Positions 54,223 to 62,765 of a stretch of DNA of 64,000 bases are shown piece after piece (within the stretch, counting starts at the first letter, position 1; every line of letters starts with the position of its first letter). The DNA comes from Rubrivivax sp. (GTDB lineage: Bacteria > Pseudomonadota > Gammaproteobacteria > Burkholderiales > Burkholderiaceae_C). The notes under the pieces are model-generated. The model saw nothing but the letters and a program-made list of their open reading frames with translations. It was not told where the DNA came from and did not search any database. Location: the NCBI GenBank assembly GCA_030653385.1, contig JAURZM010000079.1, positions 186,001 to 250,000 of the forward strand. Reading direction: 5' to 3'. A program made the translations under genes and the position numbers.

Positions 54223-54637
54223 CTTTGTCTTCGCCACCCGGCTGGCCGTCGGCGCCGAAGCTGAAGACATCGATCTCGCCCCGCACGCCCGGGTTCAGGT
54301 ACTGGTAGGCGCGGCCCCAGGGGTCGGCCGGCAGCTTTTCGAGGTAGGGCTTCCAGTTGGGGGGCACCGTGCCTGCCGTGGGCTTGCGCACCAGCGCATC
54401 CAGGCCTTGCTCGGCGCTGGGGTAACGCTGGTTGTCCAGGCGGTAGCGCTTCAGGCCCTGCATCAGCGTGTTGATGTCGGTGCGCGCTGCGGTGGCGCGG
54501 GCTTCGTCGAGACCGGAAAAGAGGTTGGGCACGATCAGCGCACCCAGCACGCCAATGATCACCAGCACGACCAGCAACTCGATCAGCGTGAAACCGCGGG
54601 CGCGGCGCGCGCGGCGAATGAGGGGCAGGAACGTCAT
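54197..54637 (-). CDS. gspG: Type II secretion major pseudopilin GspG
   Basis: 146 residues with prepilin signal RARGFTLIELLVVLVIIGVL, the LKRYRLDNQRYPSAEQGLDA block and the C-terminal DIGSW characteristic of GspG. It is the main pseudopilus subunit. It is the first gene of the minus-strand run and diverges from gspC across a 105-bp gap. Confidence 0.96.
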   Translation of the reverse strand: MTFLPLIRRARRARGFTLIELLVVLVIIGVLGALIVPNLFSGLDEARATAARTDINTLMQGLKRYRLDNQRYPSAEQGLDALVRKPTAGTVPPNWKPYLEKLPADPWGRAYQYLNPGVRGEIDVFSFGADGQPGGEDKDADIGSWQ

Positions 54638-54742
54638 GGCGGGGTCTGGCAGAGGTCTGTCGTCGCGGAAGCGGGCCGATGGCCAGCGGGCGGCAGGGGA
54701 TGGGCCGCTGGCCCCAGGAAAGCGCTGCATGATAATCGGCGC

Positions 54743-55372
54743 ATGTGGACGCGCGCGGTCACCTTCGGAGTCTGGGCAGCGCTCGCTGCCAGTGCCCTGC
54801 TCTGGGGGCTGAAGCTGTGGGTGAAAGCACCTGCTGCACCACCCCAGACGCAGCTGGCGCAAGCCAACGGCTCGGCCCGGGGCGACCTGAGCCGCCTGCT
54901 GGGCAGTGATGCGGTGGCCCCGGTGGTGTCCGACGCGGAGCCAGAACCCGCCGCCGATGCCCGTTTCAGCCTGATCGGCGTGCTCAGTCCACGCCAGCCC
55001 CAGGCGGCCCGCGAAGGTCTGGCCCTCATCTCCGTGGATGGCAGACCGCCGAAGGCCTTCCGCGTGGGCGCGCAGGTCGACGGCAGCCATGTGCTGCAGT
55101 CGGTCAGCGCGCGCGGTGCCAGCCTGGGGCCCGCCGGTGGCACACCGGTCATCGCGCTGAACCTGCCGCCGCCCGCGCCAGCTGCCACGGGGCAGATGCC
55201 GCCGGCCCAGGTGGGTGGATTCACGCCGCCGGTTCCACCCGCACGGGTCATGCCCGCTCCTGGGCAGCGCCTGCCGCCGCCGATGTCGCAGCAGACCGTG
55301 ACGCCAATCGCACCGCCAGTGCCGATGACCGCCCCCCCGAACAGCGAGCCCGAGGGCGCGCCTTTGCGCTGA
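54743..55372 (+). CDS. gspC: Type II secretion protein GspC
   Basis: 209 residues: short cytoplasmic start, one membrane helix (TFGVWAALAASALLWGLKLW), the HR domain (RFSLIGVLSPR, GLALISVDGRPPKAFRVGAQV), and a Pro-rich end without PDZ domain or coiled coil. GspC connects the platform with the secretin. It diverges from gspG; GATAAT at 54731-54736 could be a -10 box but stands only 7 nt before the ATG. Its stop is 4 bp from the convergent cobT-like gene. Confidence 0.88.
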   Translation: MWTRAVTFGVWAALAASALLWGLKLWVKAPAAPPQTQLAQANGSARGDLSRLLGSDAVAPVVSDAEPEPAADARFSLIGVLSPRQPQAAREGLALISVDGRPPKAFRVGAQVDGSHVLQSVSARGASLGPAGGTPVIALNLPPPAPAATGQMPPAQVGGFTPPVPPARVMPAPGQRLPPPMSQQTVTPIAPPVPMTAPPNSEPEGAPLR

Positions 55373-55376
55373 AGGT

Positions 55377-56483
55377 TCAGTACAGCGCGTCGCCAAAAGG
55401 CGAAGGCATCCGCACCGGGTCGGGTTCGTTGAAAGGCTCGGCCAGGCCACCCGGGCGCGACGGGCCGGGGTCTTCGCCGTCTGCCACTTCGGTCAGCAAA
55501 GCGGCAGCGCTCTTGACCAGCGGCCAGGCCAGCGTGGCGCCGGTGCCGTCGGTGCTTTCCATGCCCAGTTCCATCAGTGCCGAGGCGCGGAACAGGTTCA
55601 GCGCCTGATCCAGGCCACGATGGCCATGGCTGCGGCAGAACACGCAGTAGTCGGTGACCGGCTGCGCGATGCGGGCGGCCAGCATCAGCGCGGCGCAGGC
55701 CGGCATGCCGTCGATCATCAGCAGGTGGCGCTTGCTGGTGGCCATCAGGATCACACCCACCATCACGGCCACCTCGAAGCCGCCAAAGGCCGCCAGCACC
55801 TCGATGGGTTCGACGACATCGCGGTGGCGGCCCTGCGCGGCCTGCAGCACCGTCATCAGGTGCGCCAGGTAGGCCGCTTCCATGTGCGGGCCGGTGACGA
55901 CGAGGTCGCGCACCGGGCTGTCGGTCAGCCGCGACAGCACCAGCGCCGCGCTTTCGTGCGAACCCACACCCACGCCTGCCAACACGGTGACGTTGCCACG
56001 CAGCTTGTCGCCGATTTCCATGCCGGCGCGCATGCCGGCGTGGGCCTGGTCCAGGCTCATCGCGGCACTGGCACGGCTATTGCGCGTGCCGTGCGCGATC
56101 TTGCGCATCATCAGCCGGTCGTGTGGTGGCAGGTTGTGCGCCATGCCGCAGTCGACCACGGTCACTTCCAGTTGCTGCGCACGTGCAAACACGGTCAGCG
56201 GCAGCTGGTTGCTCAGCAGCATGTGCACCGTTTCGTGCGTGGGCCGGGCCAGGGCTTCGGTGACACCGTCCACGGCCAGGCCGTGGTCGGCGGCAAAGAC
56301 CAGCAATTGCGGGTCGTGCAGCACCGGCTTCAGCGTGTTCTGCATCAGACCCAGGCGCACCGCCAGTGGCTCCAGTTCACCCAGGCTGCCACCGGCTTCG
56401 TTGCGACGCGTCAGCTTGTCGCGCAGCGCTTTTTCCAGCAAGGGGCTGGAGGTGGGGGTGACGAGCGATCTGCTGGCTGCCAT
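55377..56483 (-). CDS. CobT-like phosphoribosyltransferase, divergent
   Basis: 368 residues. It shares blocks with nicotinate-nucleotide:dimethylbenzimidazole phosphoribosyltransferase (CobT): LLVFAADHGLAVDGVT near 60-75, the VVDCGMAHNLP block, LIDGMPACAALMLAARI, and a C-terminal GTGATLAWPL. The CobT loop GIGNTT is replaced by VGVGSHESA, however, so the phosphoribosyl or base site may differ. CobT makes the alpha-ribazole phosphate of cobalamin. No other cobalamin gene lies in the window. A true CobT, or an isozyme for another base, are both possible. Confidence 0.75.
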   Translation of the reverse strand: MAASRSLVTPTSSPLLEKALRDKLTRRNEAGGSLGELEPLAVRLGLMQNTLKPVLHDPQLLVFAADHGLAVDGVTEALARPTHETVHMLLSNQLPLTVFARAQQLEVTVVDCGMAHNLPPHDRLMMRKIAHGTRNSRASAAMSLDQAHAGMRAGMEIGDKLRGNVTVLAGVGVGSHESAALVLSRLTDSPVRDLVVTGPHMEAAYLAHLMTVLQAAQGRHRDVVEPIEVLAAFGGFEVAVMVGVILMATSKRHLLMIDGMPACAALMLAARIAQPVTDYCVFCRSHGHRGLDQALNLFRASALMELGMESTDGTGATLAWPLVKSAAALLTEVADGEDPGPSRPGGLAEPFNEPDPVRMPSPFGDALY

Positions 56484-56507
56484 GGCAAATGAGTGTAAGA
56501 GGCGGCC

Positions 56508-58133
56508 TCAGCGCAAAAACAGTTCGTAAACGGGATTGCGGGTTTCTTCGACATAAGGGTAGGCCAGGGTCCGCAGGAACTCGTCGAAGCCCGCCTCGTC
56601 ACCCGCCGGCACCTGGATGCCCACCAGGATGCGGCCGTAGTCCGCCCCCTGATTGCGGTAGTGGAAGAGGCTGATGTTCCAGCCCGGGTGCATGGCGGCC
56701 AGGAAGCGCATCAGCGCACCGGGTCTTTCAGGAAACTCAAAACGGAACAGGCGTTCGTCACGTGCCAGCTCGCTGCGCCCACCCACCATGTGGCGCACGT
56801 GTTCCTTGGCCAGTTCGTCGTCGGTCAGGTCGACGTTGGCAAAGCCTTGTTTGCTGAACTGGCGGCCGATGCGCTCGGCCTCTTCGCGCCTGGCAATCGC
56901 CAGGCCGACAAAGACGTGGGCAACGTTGTGGTGGCTGATGCGGTAGTTGAACTCGGTCACGGACCGCGGTCCGATGAGTTCGCAGAAGCGCCTGAAGGAT
57001 CCGCGCTCTTCGGGGATCGTGACGGCAAACAGCGCCTCTCGCTGCTCGCCGAACTCGGCCCGCTCGGCCACGAAGCGCAGGCGGTCGAAGTTCATGTTGG
57101 CGCCGCAGGTGATGGCCACCAGCGTGCGGCCCTTCAGCTTGTGTGTGTCGACGTACTGCTTGATGGCCGCCACACCCAGCGCGCCGGCAGGTTCCAGGAT
57201 GCTGCGGGTGTCCTGGAACACGTCCTTGATGGCGGCGCACACGGCATCGGTGTCCACCACCACGTAGTCGTCGACCAGCGCCCGCGCCACGCGGAAGGTT
57301 TCTTCGCCCACCAGCTTGACCGCCGTGCCGTCGGAAAACAGGCCCACGTCGGTGAGCGTGACACGCTTGCCGGCGGCCACCGAGCGCACCATGGCATTGG
57401 AGTCTTCGGTCTGCACACCGATCACGCGCACCTCGGGCCGCACCGCCTTGATGTAGGCCGCCACACCCGAGATCAAACCTCCGCCGCCGATGGCCACGAA
57501 CACGGCGTCGATGGGGCCCTGGTGCTGGCGCAGGATCTCCATCGCCACCGTGCCCTGGCCGGCGATGACATCGGGGTCGTCGAAGGGGTGCACAAAGGTC
57601 AGGCCCTGTGCGGCCTGCAATTGCAGCGCGTGCTGGTAGGCGTCGCTGTAGCTGTCACCGTGCAACACCACCTCGCCACCCAGCGCCGCCACGGCGTCGA
57701 TCTTCAGCTTGGGCGTGGTCACCGGCATCACGATGACGGCGCGGCAGTTCAGCCGCTTGGCCGACAGCGCCACGCCTTGGGCGTGGTTGCCGGCAGAAGC
57801 GCAGATGACACCAGCGGCCAGCATCTCGGGCGCCAGCTGGGCCATCTTGTTGTAGGCGCCGCGCAGCTTGAAGCTGAACACCGGCTGCTGGTCTTCGCGC
57901 TTCAGCAGCACCGTGTTGCCCAGGCGCCGGCTCAGGCTACGCGCCGGCTGCAGCGCGGTTTCGATGGCGACATCGTAGACCCGGGCCGTCAGCACCCGTT
58001 TCAGGTAGTCAGCGGCAATGCGCTGGCCCTTGGCAGTCACGGCCAGGCGAGGGCGGGTGTCTTCGGGTGTCACGGCAAAGGCTGCGGAGTGTGGCGGCGG
58101 GCGCGCTGAGGGGGGCGGATCATAAGTCAGCAC
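56508..58133 (-). CDS. ilvA: Threonine ammonia-lyase, biosynthetic
   Basis: 541 residues from a GTG at 58133, which has GGAG 5 nt upstream. PLP Lys near 89 is in SFKLRGAYNKM; SAGNHAQGVA and GGGGLISG are the PLP-phosphate and substrate loops. Two ACT-like regulatory domains occupy about 350-541, as in the isoleucine-inhibited enzyme. It converts threonine to 2-oxobutanoate for isoleucine synthesis. Later GTG codons (58073, 58040) lack ribosome-binding sites. A terminator-like hairpin 52-81 bp upstream may attenuate transcription. Confidence 0.93.
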   Translation of the reverse strand: MLTYDPPPSARPPPHSAAFAVTPEDTRPRLAVTAKGQRIAADYLKRVLTARVYDVAIETALQPARSLSRRLGNTVLLKREDQQPVFSFKLRGAYNKMAQLAPEMLAAGVICASAGNHAQGVALSAKRLNCRAVIVMPVTTPKLKIDAVAALGGEVVLHGDSYSDAYQHALQLQAAQGLTFVHPFDDPDVIAGQGTVAMEILRQHQGPIDAVFVAIGGGGLISGVAAYIKAVRPEVRVIGVQTEDSNAMVRSVAAGKRVTLTDVGLFSDGTAVKLVGEETFRVARALVDDYVVVDTDAVCAAIKDVFQDTRSILEPAGALGVAAIKQYVDTHKLKGRTLVAITCGANMNFDRLRFVAERAEFGEQREALFAVTIPEERGSFRRFCELIGPRSVTEFNYRISHHNVAHVFVGLAIARREEAERIGRQFSKQGFANVDLTDDELAKEHVRHMVGGRSELARDERLFRFEFPERPGALMRFLAAMHPGWNISLFHYRNQGADYGRILVGIQVPAGDEAGFDEFLRTLAYPYVEETRNPVYELFLR

Positions 58134-58184
58134 TTTTGCTCCGCTGCGCAGCCGTTGCGCCCTGCAGGGCGGGAAGACGGGCAG

Positions 58185-58214
58185 AAAAAAACCCGGAGCC
58201 TTGTGAGCTCCGGG
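58185..58214 (-). terminator. Rho-independent terminator on the minus strand upstream of ilvA
   Basis: CCCGGAGC (58192-58199) pairs with GCTCCGGG (58207-58214) around a 7-nt loop; on the minus strand this is followed by seven T residues (58191-58185). It is a textbook terminator for RNA coming from the osmC side, and it lies before ilvA on the same strand. Confidence 0.8.
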
Positions 58215-58305
58215 CTGAATCCACCATACAGGAGGTGGAGGAGACAATCGGTGGAAGCCAACGCCAACACTGCGAGCGCAGCGCTTTGTTCGACTCCCTT
58301 GCGGG
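58185..58305 (-). ncRNA. Candidate small RNA or ilvA leader with anti-Shine-Dalgarno loop
   Basis: No credible gene ends at the terminator at 58185, so an RNA from the gap is likely. On the minus strand TCCACC (58255-58250) pairs with GGTGGA (58225-58220), and the 24-nt loop carries CUCCUCCACCUCC, complementary to Shine-Dalgarno sequences. A TTGCAG (58335-58330) and TAGACT (58313-58308) pair with 16-bp spacing could be its promoter. Length and start are guesses. A leader that attenuates ilvA is the alternative; no Ile- or Thr-rich leader peptide is seen. Confidence 0.4.
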
Positions 58306-58321
58306 CCAGTCTATCACCGCG

Positions 58322-58335
58322 TTGCTGCACTGCAA
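58322..58335. promoter_or_regulatory. Quasi-palindrome TTGC-N6-GCAA in the ilvA-osmC gap
   Basis: TTGCTGCACTGCAA is nearly self-complementary. It lies over the -35 candidate of the minus-strand RNA and about 86 bp before osmC. Possible operator; the binding protein is unknown. Confidence 0.35.
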
Positions 58336-58420
58336 TATGCTTGTGGCGTCTTCGCGATAGAGACTCGACTCCATTTTTCACGGCGCTGCCAGCAGCGCGC
58401 GACAAGAGGGCAGATGCACC

Positions 58421-58846
58421 ATGGAATGCACCATCAACTGGATGCCGGGCACCGGCATGGGTTTTGTGGCCGAAACCGGCAGCGGCCATTTCCTGACCAT
58501 GGACGGCGCGCCCGACGGCGGCGGCCGCAACCTGGCCCCTAGGCCGATGGAAACGGTGCTGGCCGGCACGGGGGGCTGCACCGCCTACGACGTGGTGCTG
58601 ATCCTGAAACGCGGGCGCCACGCCGTCAGCGGCTGTCAGGTCAAGGTCAGCGCCGATCGCGCCGAGCAGGACCCGAAGGTCTTCACCCGCATTGCCATGC
58701 ATTTCATCGTCAGCGGCAAGGGCCTGCAGGCAGCTGCGGTGGAAAGGGCCATCGCGCTGTCGCACGAACGTTACTGCTCGGCCAGCATCATGCTGGGCAA
58801 AACGGCGCAGATCAGCACCAGCTTCGAGATCGTCGAAACGGCCTGA
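58421..58846 (+). CDS. OsmC family protein
   Basis: 141 residues. The two redox cysteines of OsmC/Ohr proteins are Cys53 in GTGGCTAYDV and Cys119 in SHERYCSASIM. Such proteins reduce organic hydroperoxides or disulfide stress using dihydrolipoyl or thiol donors; small YhfA-like members are less well defined. It is cytoplasmic. The minus-strand RNA and terminator lie in its upstream region on the other strand. Confidence 0.9.
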   Translation: MECTINWMPGTGMGFVAETGSGHFLTMDGAPDGGGRNLAPRPMETVLAGTGGCTAYDVVLILKRGRHAVSGCQVKVSADRAEQDPKVFTRIAMHFIVSGKGLQAAAVERAIALSHERYCSASIMLGKTAQISTSFEIVETA

Positions 58847-58906
58847 TGCCAGGGGATGCGCCGGGACCCGGCGGGACGAGGCCAGGGGCTGCGTCCCGCA
58901 GCCCGA

Positions 58907-59542
58907 TCAGATCCGGTGGGCCACCGTGGTCATGACCCGCGCCGCACCCCGCATCAACCAGGCCACGGGCGGTGGCAGTTCCATGCCGCCGGCGCGGGTG
59001 GCGTCTTCGGCATGCCGGGCTTCGTCGTCTTTCATCACCGAAACGATGGCTCGGGACCGCTGGTCCGCTGCCGGCAGCCGGTCCAGGTGACCGGCCAGGT
59101 GCTGTTCGACCTGCCTTTCGGTCTCGATCACGAAGCCCAGGCTGACCTTGTCGCCCAGGCGCCCGGCCAGCAGGCCGATGCCAAAGGCACCGGCGTACCA
59201 CAGCGGGTTCAGCAGGCTGGGGCGCGAGTCCAACTCTTTCAAACGTTGCTGCGTCCAGGCCAGGTGATCGGTCTCTTCGCGTGCCGCATGCTGCATCTGC
59301 TCACGAAGGGCCTCGGTACGCGCCGTCAGCGCCTGCGCCTGGTAAAGCGCCTGGGCACAGACTTCGCCGACGTGGTTGATGCGCATCAGCGCACCCGCCA
59401 GGCGGCGTTGGGCCTCGTCCAGAGCCTCGGGCAGGGCAGCGGAAGCAGCCGGTTCGGGACAGGGGCGAGCGGCATGCACGGTGCCGAACACCGTGCGCAA
59501 GGCGTTGTCGGCACTGGCCAGAAAACGATCGGGGTAATCCAT
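58907..59542 (-). CDS. coq7: 2-polyprenyl-3-methyl-6-methoxy-1,4-benzoquinone monooxygenase
   Basis: 211 residues. The carboxylate-bridged di-iron ligands are visible: Glu in [15 protein letters not shown], Glu in [11 protein letters not shown], and DDEARHAE. This is Coq7, which adds the last hydroxyl in ubiquinone synthesis; it binds the membrane through hydrophobic helices. It converges with osmC and diverges from the porin gene. Confidence 0.95.
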   Translation of the reverse strand: MDYPDRFLASADNALRTVFGTVHAARPCPEPAASAALPEALDEAQRRLAGALMRINHVGEVCAQALYQAQALTARTEALREQMQHAAREETDHLAWTQQRLKELDSRPSLLNPLWYAGAFGIGLLAGRLGDKVSLGFVIETERQVEQHLAGHLDRLPAADQRSRAIVSVMKDDEARHAEDATRAGGMELPPPVAWLMRGAARVMTTVAHRI

Positions 59543-59761
59543 GAGGCACCAGAATAGCCGATTCGGATCGTGCCCGTTTCAAGGCTGTGACACGTTGTTA
59601 GCAGACAACAAGCCACCTGCATTTCTTGGGCAAACGGTGGCAAAGCCTCGGGGCTCTGGTGCAATACGGACAACTTCCGCTGAGGAGGTTGGCCTGATCA
59701 GCCCCTCGCCGGGTGACTTCCCCGATCGGGACCTCTTGTATCAACATAGGAGATAGTTGCA

Positions 59762-60721
59762 ATGAAAAAATCTCTGCTCGCCTTGGCCGCGCTGACCGCG
59801 TTCGCTGGCGTCGCTTCGGCCCAATCGTCGGTTACCTTGTTCGGTATCGTCGACTTGAACGCCCGCAGCACCAAGACCGGCTCGTCGACGGTCAAGTCGC
59901 TGAGCCAAGACGGCAACGCGTCCAGCCGCCTCGGCTTCCGCGGTGTCGAAGACCTGGGTGGCGGCATGCGTGCCGGCTTCTGGATCGAAGGCGCCATCAA
60001 CCCTGACACCGGCACGCCTGGTGGTCAGTCGTGGCAGCGTCGTTCGACCGTCAGCCTGATGGGTGGTTTTGGTGAAGTCCGTCTGGGCCGCGACTACACG
60101 CCGTCCTTCTGGAACTACACCGTGTTCGATCCGTTTGGCACCAACGGTGTGGCTTCGATGGCTCAGGTGGTGAACGGCTCCTTGGGTTCTGGCGCGACCA
60201 CTTTTGTTCGTGCCAACAACACCATCGGCTACTTCCTGCCGGCCATGGGTGGTCTGTATGGTCAGGTGCAAGTGGCTGCTGGCGAAAACGTCACGGGCAA
60301 CAAGTACATCGGCGCTCGCCTGGGCTACGCTGGTGGTCCGGTGAACGTCGCTGGTGCCTTCGGCAAGACCTACCGCACGGGCACGATGGTTGACGACTAC
60401 ACCGACATGAACGTCGGTGCTTCGTTCAAGTTGAGCTTCATGACCCTGATGGGCCAGTACTCGAAGCGCGACTACAGCACGCTCGACCAGACCACGTACC
60501 TGATCGGCGCCCTGGTGCCGATCGGTTCGGGTACCTTCAAGGCTTCTTACGCGAAGTCTGATGGTTCGACCGTCGCCAACGACGCCACGCTGATCGGCCT
60601 GGGCTACGTCTACGATCTGTCCAAGCGCACCGCCGTGTACGCGCAGTTCGCCAAGGCCGACCGCACCGGTTCTGCCAACGACGTGACCGCCTACGAGTTC
60701 GGCGTTCGCCACTCGTTCTGA
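59762..60721 (+). CDS. Gram-negative porin, betaproteobacterial type
   Basis: 319 residues. Signal peptide MKKSLLALAALTAFAGVASA; the mature chain starts QSSVTLFGIVDL and ends in YEFGVRHSF with the terminal Phe needed for barrel assembly. Features of the 16-strand trimeric porins include SRLGFRGVEDLGGGMRAGFW and GEVRLGRDYTP. TAGGAGATAG lies 4-13 nt before the ATG. Codon use is unlike the neighbours (more GGT, GCT, TCG and fewer GCC/CTG strings), a mark of high expression. A strong terminator follows. Substrate: small hydrophilic solutes. Confidence 0.95.
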   Translation: MKKSLLALAALTAFAGVASAQSSVTLFGIVDLNARSTKTGSSTVKSLSQDGNASSRLGFRGVEDLGGGMRAGFWIEGAINPDTGTPGGQSWQRRSTVSLMGGFGEVRLGRDYTPSFWNYTVFDPFGTNGVASMAQVVNGSLGSGATTFVRANNTIGYFLPAMGGLYGQVQVAAGENVTGNKYIGARLGYAGGPVNVAGAFGKTYRTGTMVDDYTDMNVGASFKLSFMTLMGQYSKRDYSTLDQTTYLIGALVPIGSGTFKASYAKSDGSTVANDATLIGLGYVYDLSKRTAVYAQFAKADRTGSANDVTAYEFGVRHSF

Positions 60722-60765
60722 TCGGTCTGCACCACGCGCCTGGCAACAGGTGCGTTGTGCCACCC

Positions 60766-60789
60766 AAGCCGCCTTCGGGCGGCTTTTTT
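60766..60789 (+). terminator. Rho-independent terminator of the porin gene
   Basis: GCCGCC (60768-60773) pairs with GGCGGC (60778-60783) around TTCG, followed by six T residues (60784-60789). The stem extends by an A-T pair on each side. Confidence 0.9.
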
Positions 60790-60825
60790 CTGGCTGCCCC
60801 ACAACCTTTCACCGGCACCCCTGGC

Positions 60826-61512
60826 ATGCGCAAGCTTCTGGCACTGACGGCGTTGACCCTGGTGGGCTGCGCCTCGCCACCCATGCAAACGACCGGCGCC
60901 GAGTGGCACGCGGTGTCGCTGCCCGGCAAGCGCAGTACCCACTACGCCTGGACCCACAAGGACGGCCGCCCAGCCTGGGCCGCCACGTCCGAAGGCTCGG
61001 CCAGCATGTGGCGTCGGCGCGTGAACCGCACCCCCGAGCGCCTGGGCGACGTGAATTTTTCGTGGTGGGTGAGCGACCTCGTGGCCGATGCCAATGTGGC
61101 CGTGGCCGAACGCGCCGATGCCCCAGCCCGTGTGATGTTCGCCTTCGACGGTGACGTCAGCCGCCTGCCCCAGCGCACGCGTGTGATGTTCGAACTGGCC
61201 GAGGCGCTGACCGGCGAAAAGCCGCCGTATGCCACCCTGGTTTATGTGTGGGACGCGACCGCACCGGTGGGCAGTGTCATCGTCAACCCCCGCACCGACC
61301 GCATCCGCAAGATCGTGGTCGACTCCGGACCGGCCAAGCTGCGCCGCTGGCGCGATCACAAACGCAATCTGGCGGCGGACTACCGGCTGGCCTTTGGTGA
61401 AGAGCCCGGGCCGCTGGCCGCGATCGCGCTGATGACCGACAGCGACAACACCGCGTCGCGTGCTGTCTCGTGGTACGGGCCGGTCACCCTCGAAAGTTCT
61501 TCCCAACCGTGA
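60826..61512 (+). CDS. DUF3047 family lipoprotein
   Basis: 228 residues. A lipobox (LTLVGCAS, Cys at about 15) shows it is a lipoprotein. The body has FSWWVSDLVADANV, RVMFAFDGDVSRL and the ending NTASRAVSWYGPV typical of DUF3047, a family of unknown function. It follows the porin terminator by about 35 bp and may have its own promoter. The next gene begins 265 bp downstream, and I see nothing recognisable in that gap. Confidence 0.85.
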   Translation: MRKLLALTALTLVGCASPPMQTTGAEWHAVSLPGKRSTHYAWTHKDGRPAWAATSEGSASMWRRRVNRTPERLGDVNFSWWVSDLVADANVAVAERADAPARVMFAFDGDVSRLPQRTRVMFELAEALTGEKPPYATLVYVWDATAPVGSVIVNPRTDRIRKIVVDSGPAKLRRWRDHKRNLAADYRLAFGEEPGPLAAIALMTDSDNTASRAVSWYGPVTLESSSQP

Positions 61513-61777
61513 CGTCGTTTCCTTGGCGCTTTCAGCACGGGCCCTGGGCGTCTGCACCGACTGGGTGCAAACACCGCATCGGTGGACCCTGCGATGGCCC
61601 GAGAATGCCGGCCATCCGCCGGCAGCCCCTGGCGGCCCGGCCCGGCCTGGCACCGGGCTTGCGTCTGCTCTCTTGATCCACCTTCCCTGCTTGCACGCCG
61701 TCCCTGTGACTGTCTGAGCTGACCCCGACCCGACTCCAGGTCCGGCCCCGCATCTGCGGGCCCACCGGCCACTTCCC

Positions 61778-62761
61778 ATGCTCGTATTCATTCTTCGCCG
61801 CCTGATGCAAGCCGTGATCGTGATGCTCACGGTCGCTTTCATCTCCTTCATGCTGTTCCAGTTCGTCGGCGACCCGGTCACCAACCTGCTGGGACAGGAC
61901 GCCACACAGGAACAGCGCGACAAGTTGCGCCACGACCTGGGGCTCGACGACCCGTTCCCGGTGCAGTTTGCCAAGTTCATCGGCAATGCCGTGCAGGGTG
62001 AGTTCGGTCTCAGCCTGCGCCAGGGCCGCAAGGTCTCGGCGCTGATCGCCGAGCGTTTTCCGGCCACGATGGAACTGGCGATGGCCGCTGCCGTCATCGC
62101 GCTGGGTCTGGGTGTGCCGCTGGGTGTCTACGCGGCGCTGCGGCGTGGCAGGTTCGGCTCACAGCTGGTGATGACGCTGTCGCTGCTGGGGGTGTCCTTG
62201 CCCACCTTCCTGATCGGCATCCTGCTGATCCTGATCTTTGCCGTGACGCTGAAGTGGCTGCCCAGCTTCGGCCGCGGTGACACCGTGGCCATCGGCGCCT
62301 GGACCACGGGCCTGCTCACGGTGGACGGCTGGAAGCACCTGGTGCTGCCGGCCATCACGCTGTCGGTGTTCCAGCTGGCGCTGATCATGCGGCTGGTGCG
62401 GGCCGAGATGCTGGAGGTGCTGCGCACCGACTACGTGAAGTTCGCGCGCGCCCGCGGCCTGGAAGACCGGGCCGTCTATTTCGGACACGCCTTGAAGAAC
62501 ACGCTGGTGCCTGTCATCACCATCACGGGTTTGCAACTCGGCAGCCTGATCGCCTTTGCCATCATCACCGAGACGGTCTTCCAGTGGCCCGGCATGGGTT
62601 TCCTCTTCATCCAGGCGGTGCAGTTTGCAGACGTTCCGGTGATGGCCGCCTACCTGTGCCTGATTGCGCTGATCTTCGTGCTCGTCAACCTCGTGGTGGA
62701 CCTGCTGTACTTTGCTGTCGACCCCCGCCTGCGCATCGAAAAGTCGGCGGCGGGTCATTGA
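61778..62761 (+). CDS. ABC transporter permease, dipeptide/oligopeptide type (DppB-like)
   Basis: 327 residues with six membrane segments. The N-terminus FILRRLMQAVIVMLTVAFIS and the EAA loop VLRTDYVKFARARGLEDRAV (about 212-231) are those of DppB/OppB permeases. It forms the channel with the DppC-like protein. No periplasmic binding protein gene precedes it in the window. The next gene starts 4 bp after its stop. Confidence 0.93.
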   Translation: MLVFILRRLMQAVIVMLTVAFISFMLFQFVGDPVTNLLGQDATQEQRDKLRHDLGLDDPFPVQFAKFIGNAVQGEFGLSLRQGRKVSALIAERFPATMELAMAAAVIALGLGVPLGVYAALRRGRFGSQLVMTLSLLGVSLPTFLIGILLILIFAVTLKWLPSFGRGDTVAIGAWTTGLLTVDGWKHLVLPAITLSVFQLALIMRLVRAEMLEVLRTDYVKFARARGLEDRAVYFGHALKNTLVPVITITGLQLGSLIAFAIITETVFQWPGMGFLFIQAVQFADVPVMAAYLCLIALIFVLVNLVVDLLYFAVDPRLRIEKSAAGH

Positions 62762-62765
62762 ACTC

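Noticed and set aside
58120-58374. 84-codon minus-strand frame upstream of ilvA
   Set aside because: It reads straight through the terminator at 58185-58214, has no ribosome-binding site and no family signal.
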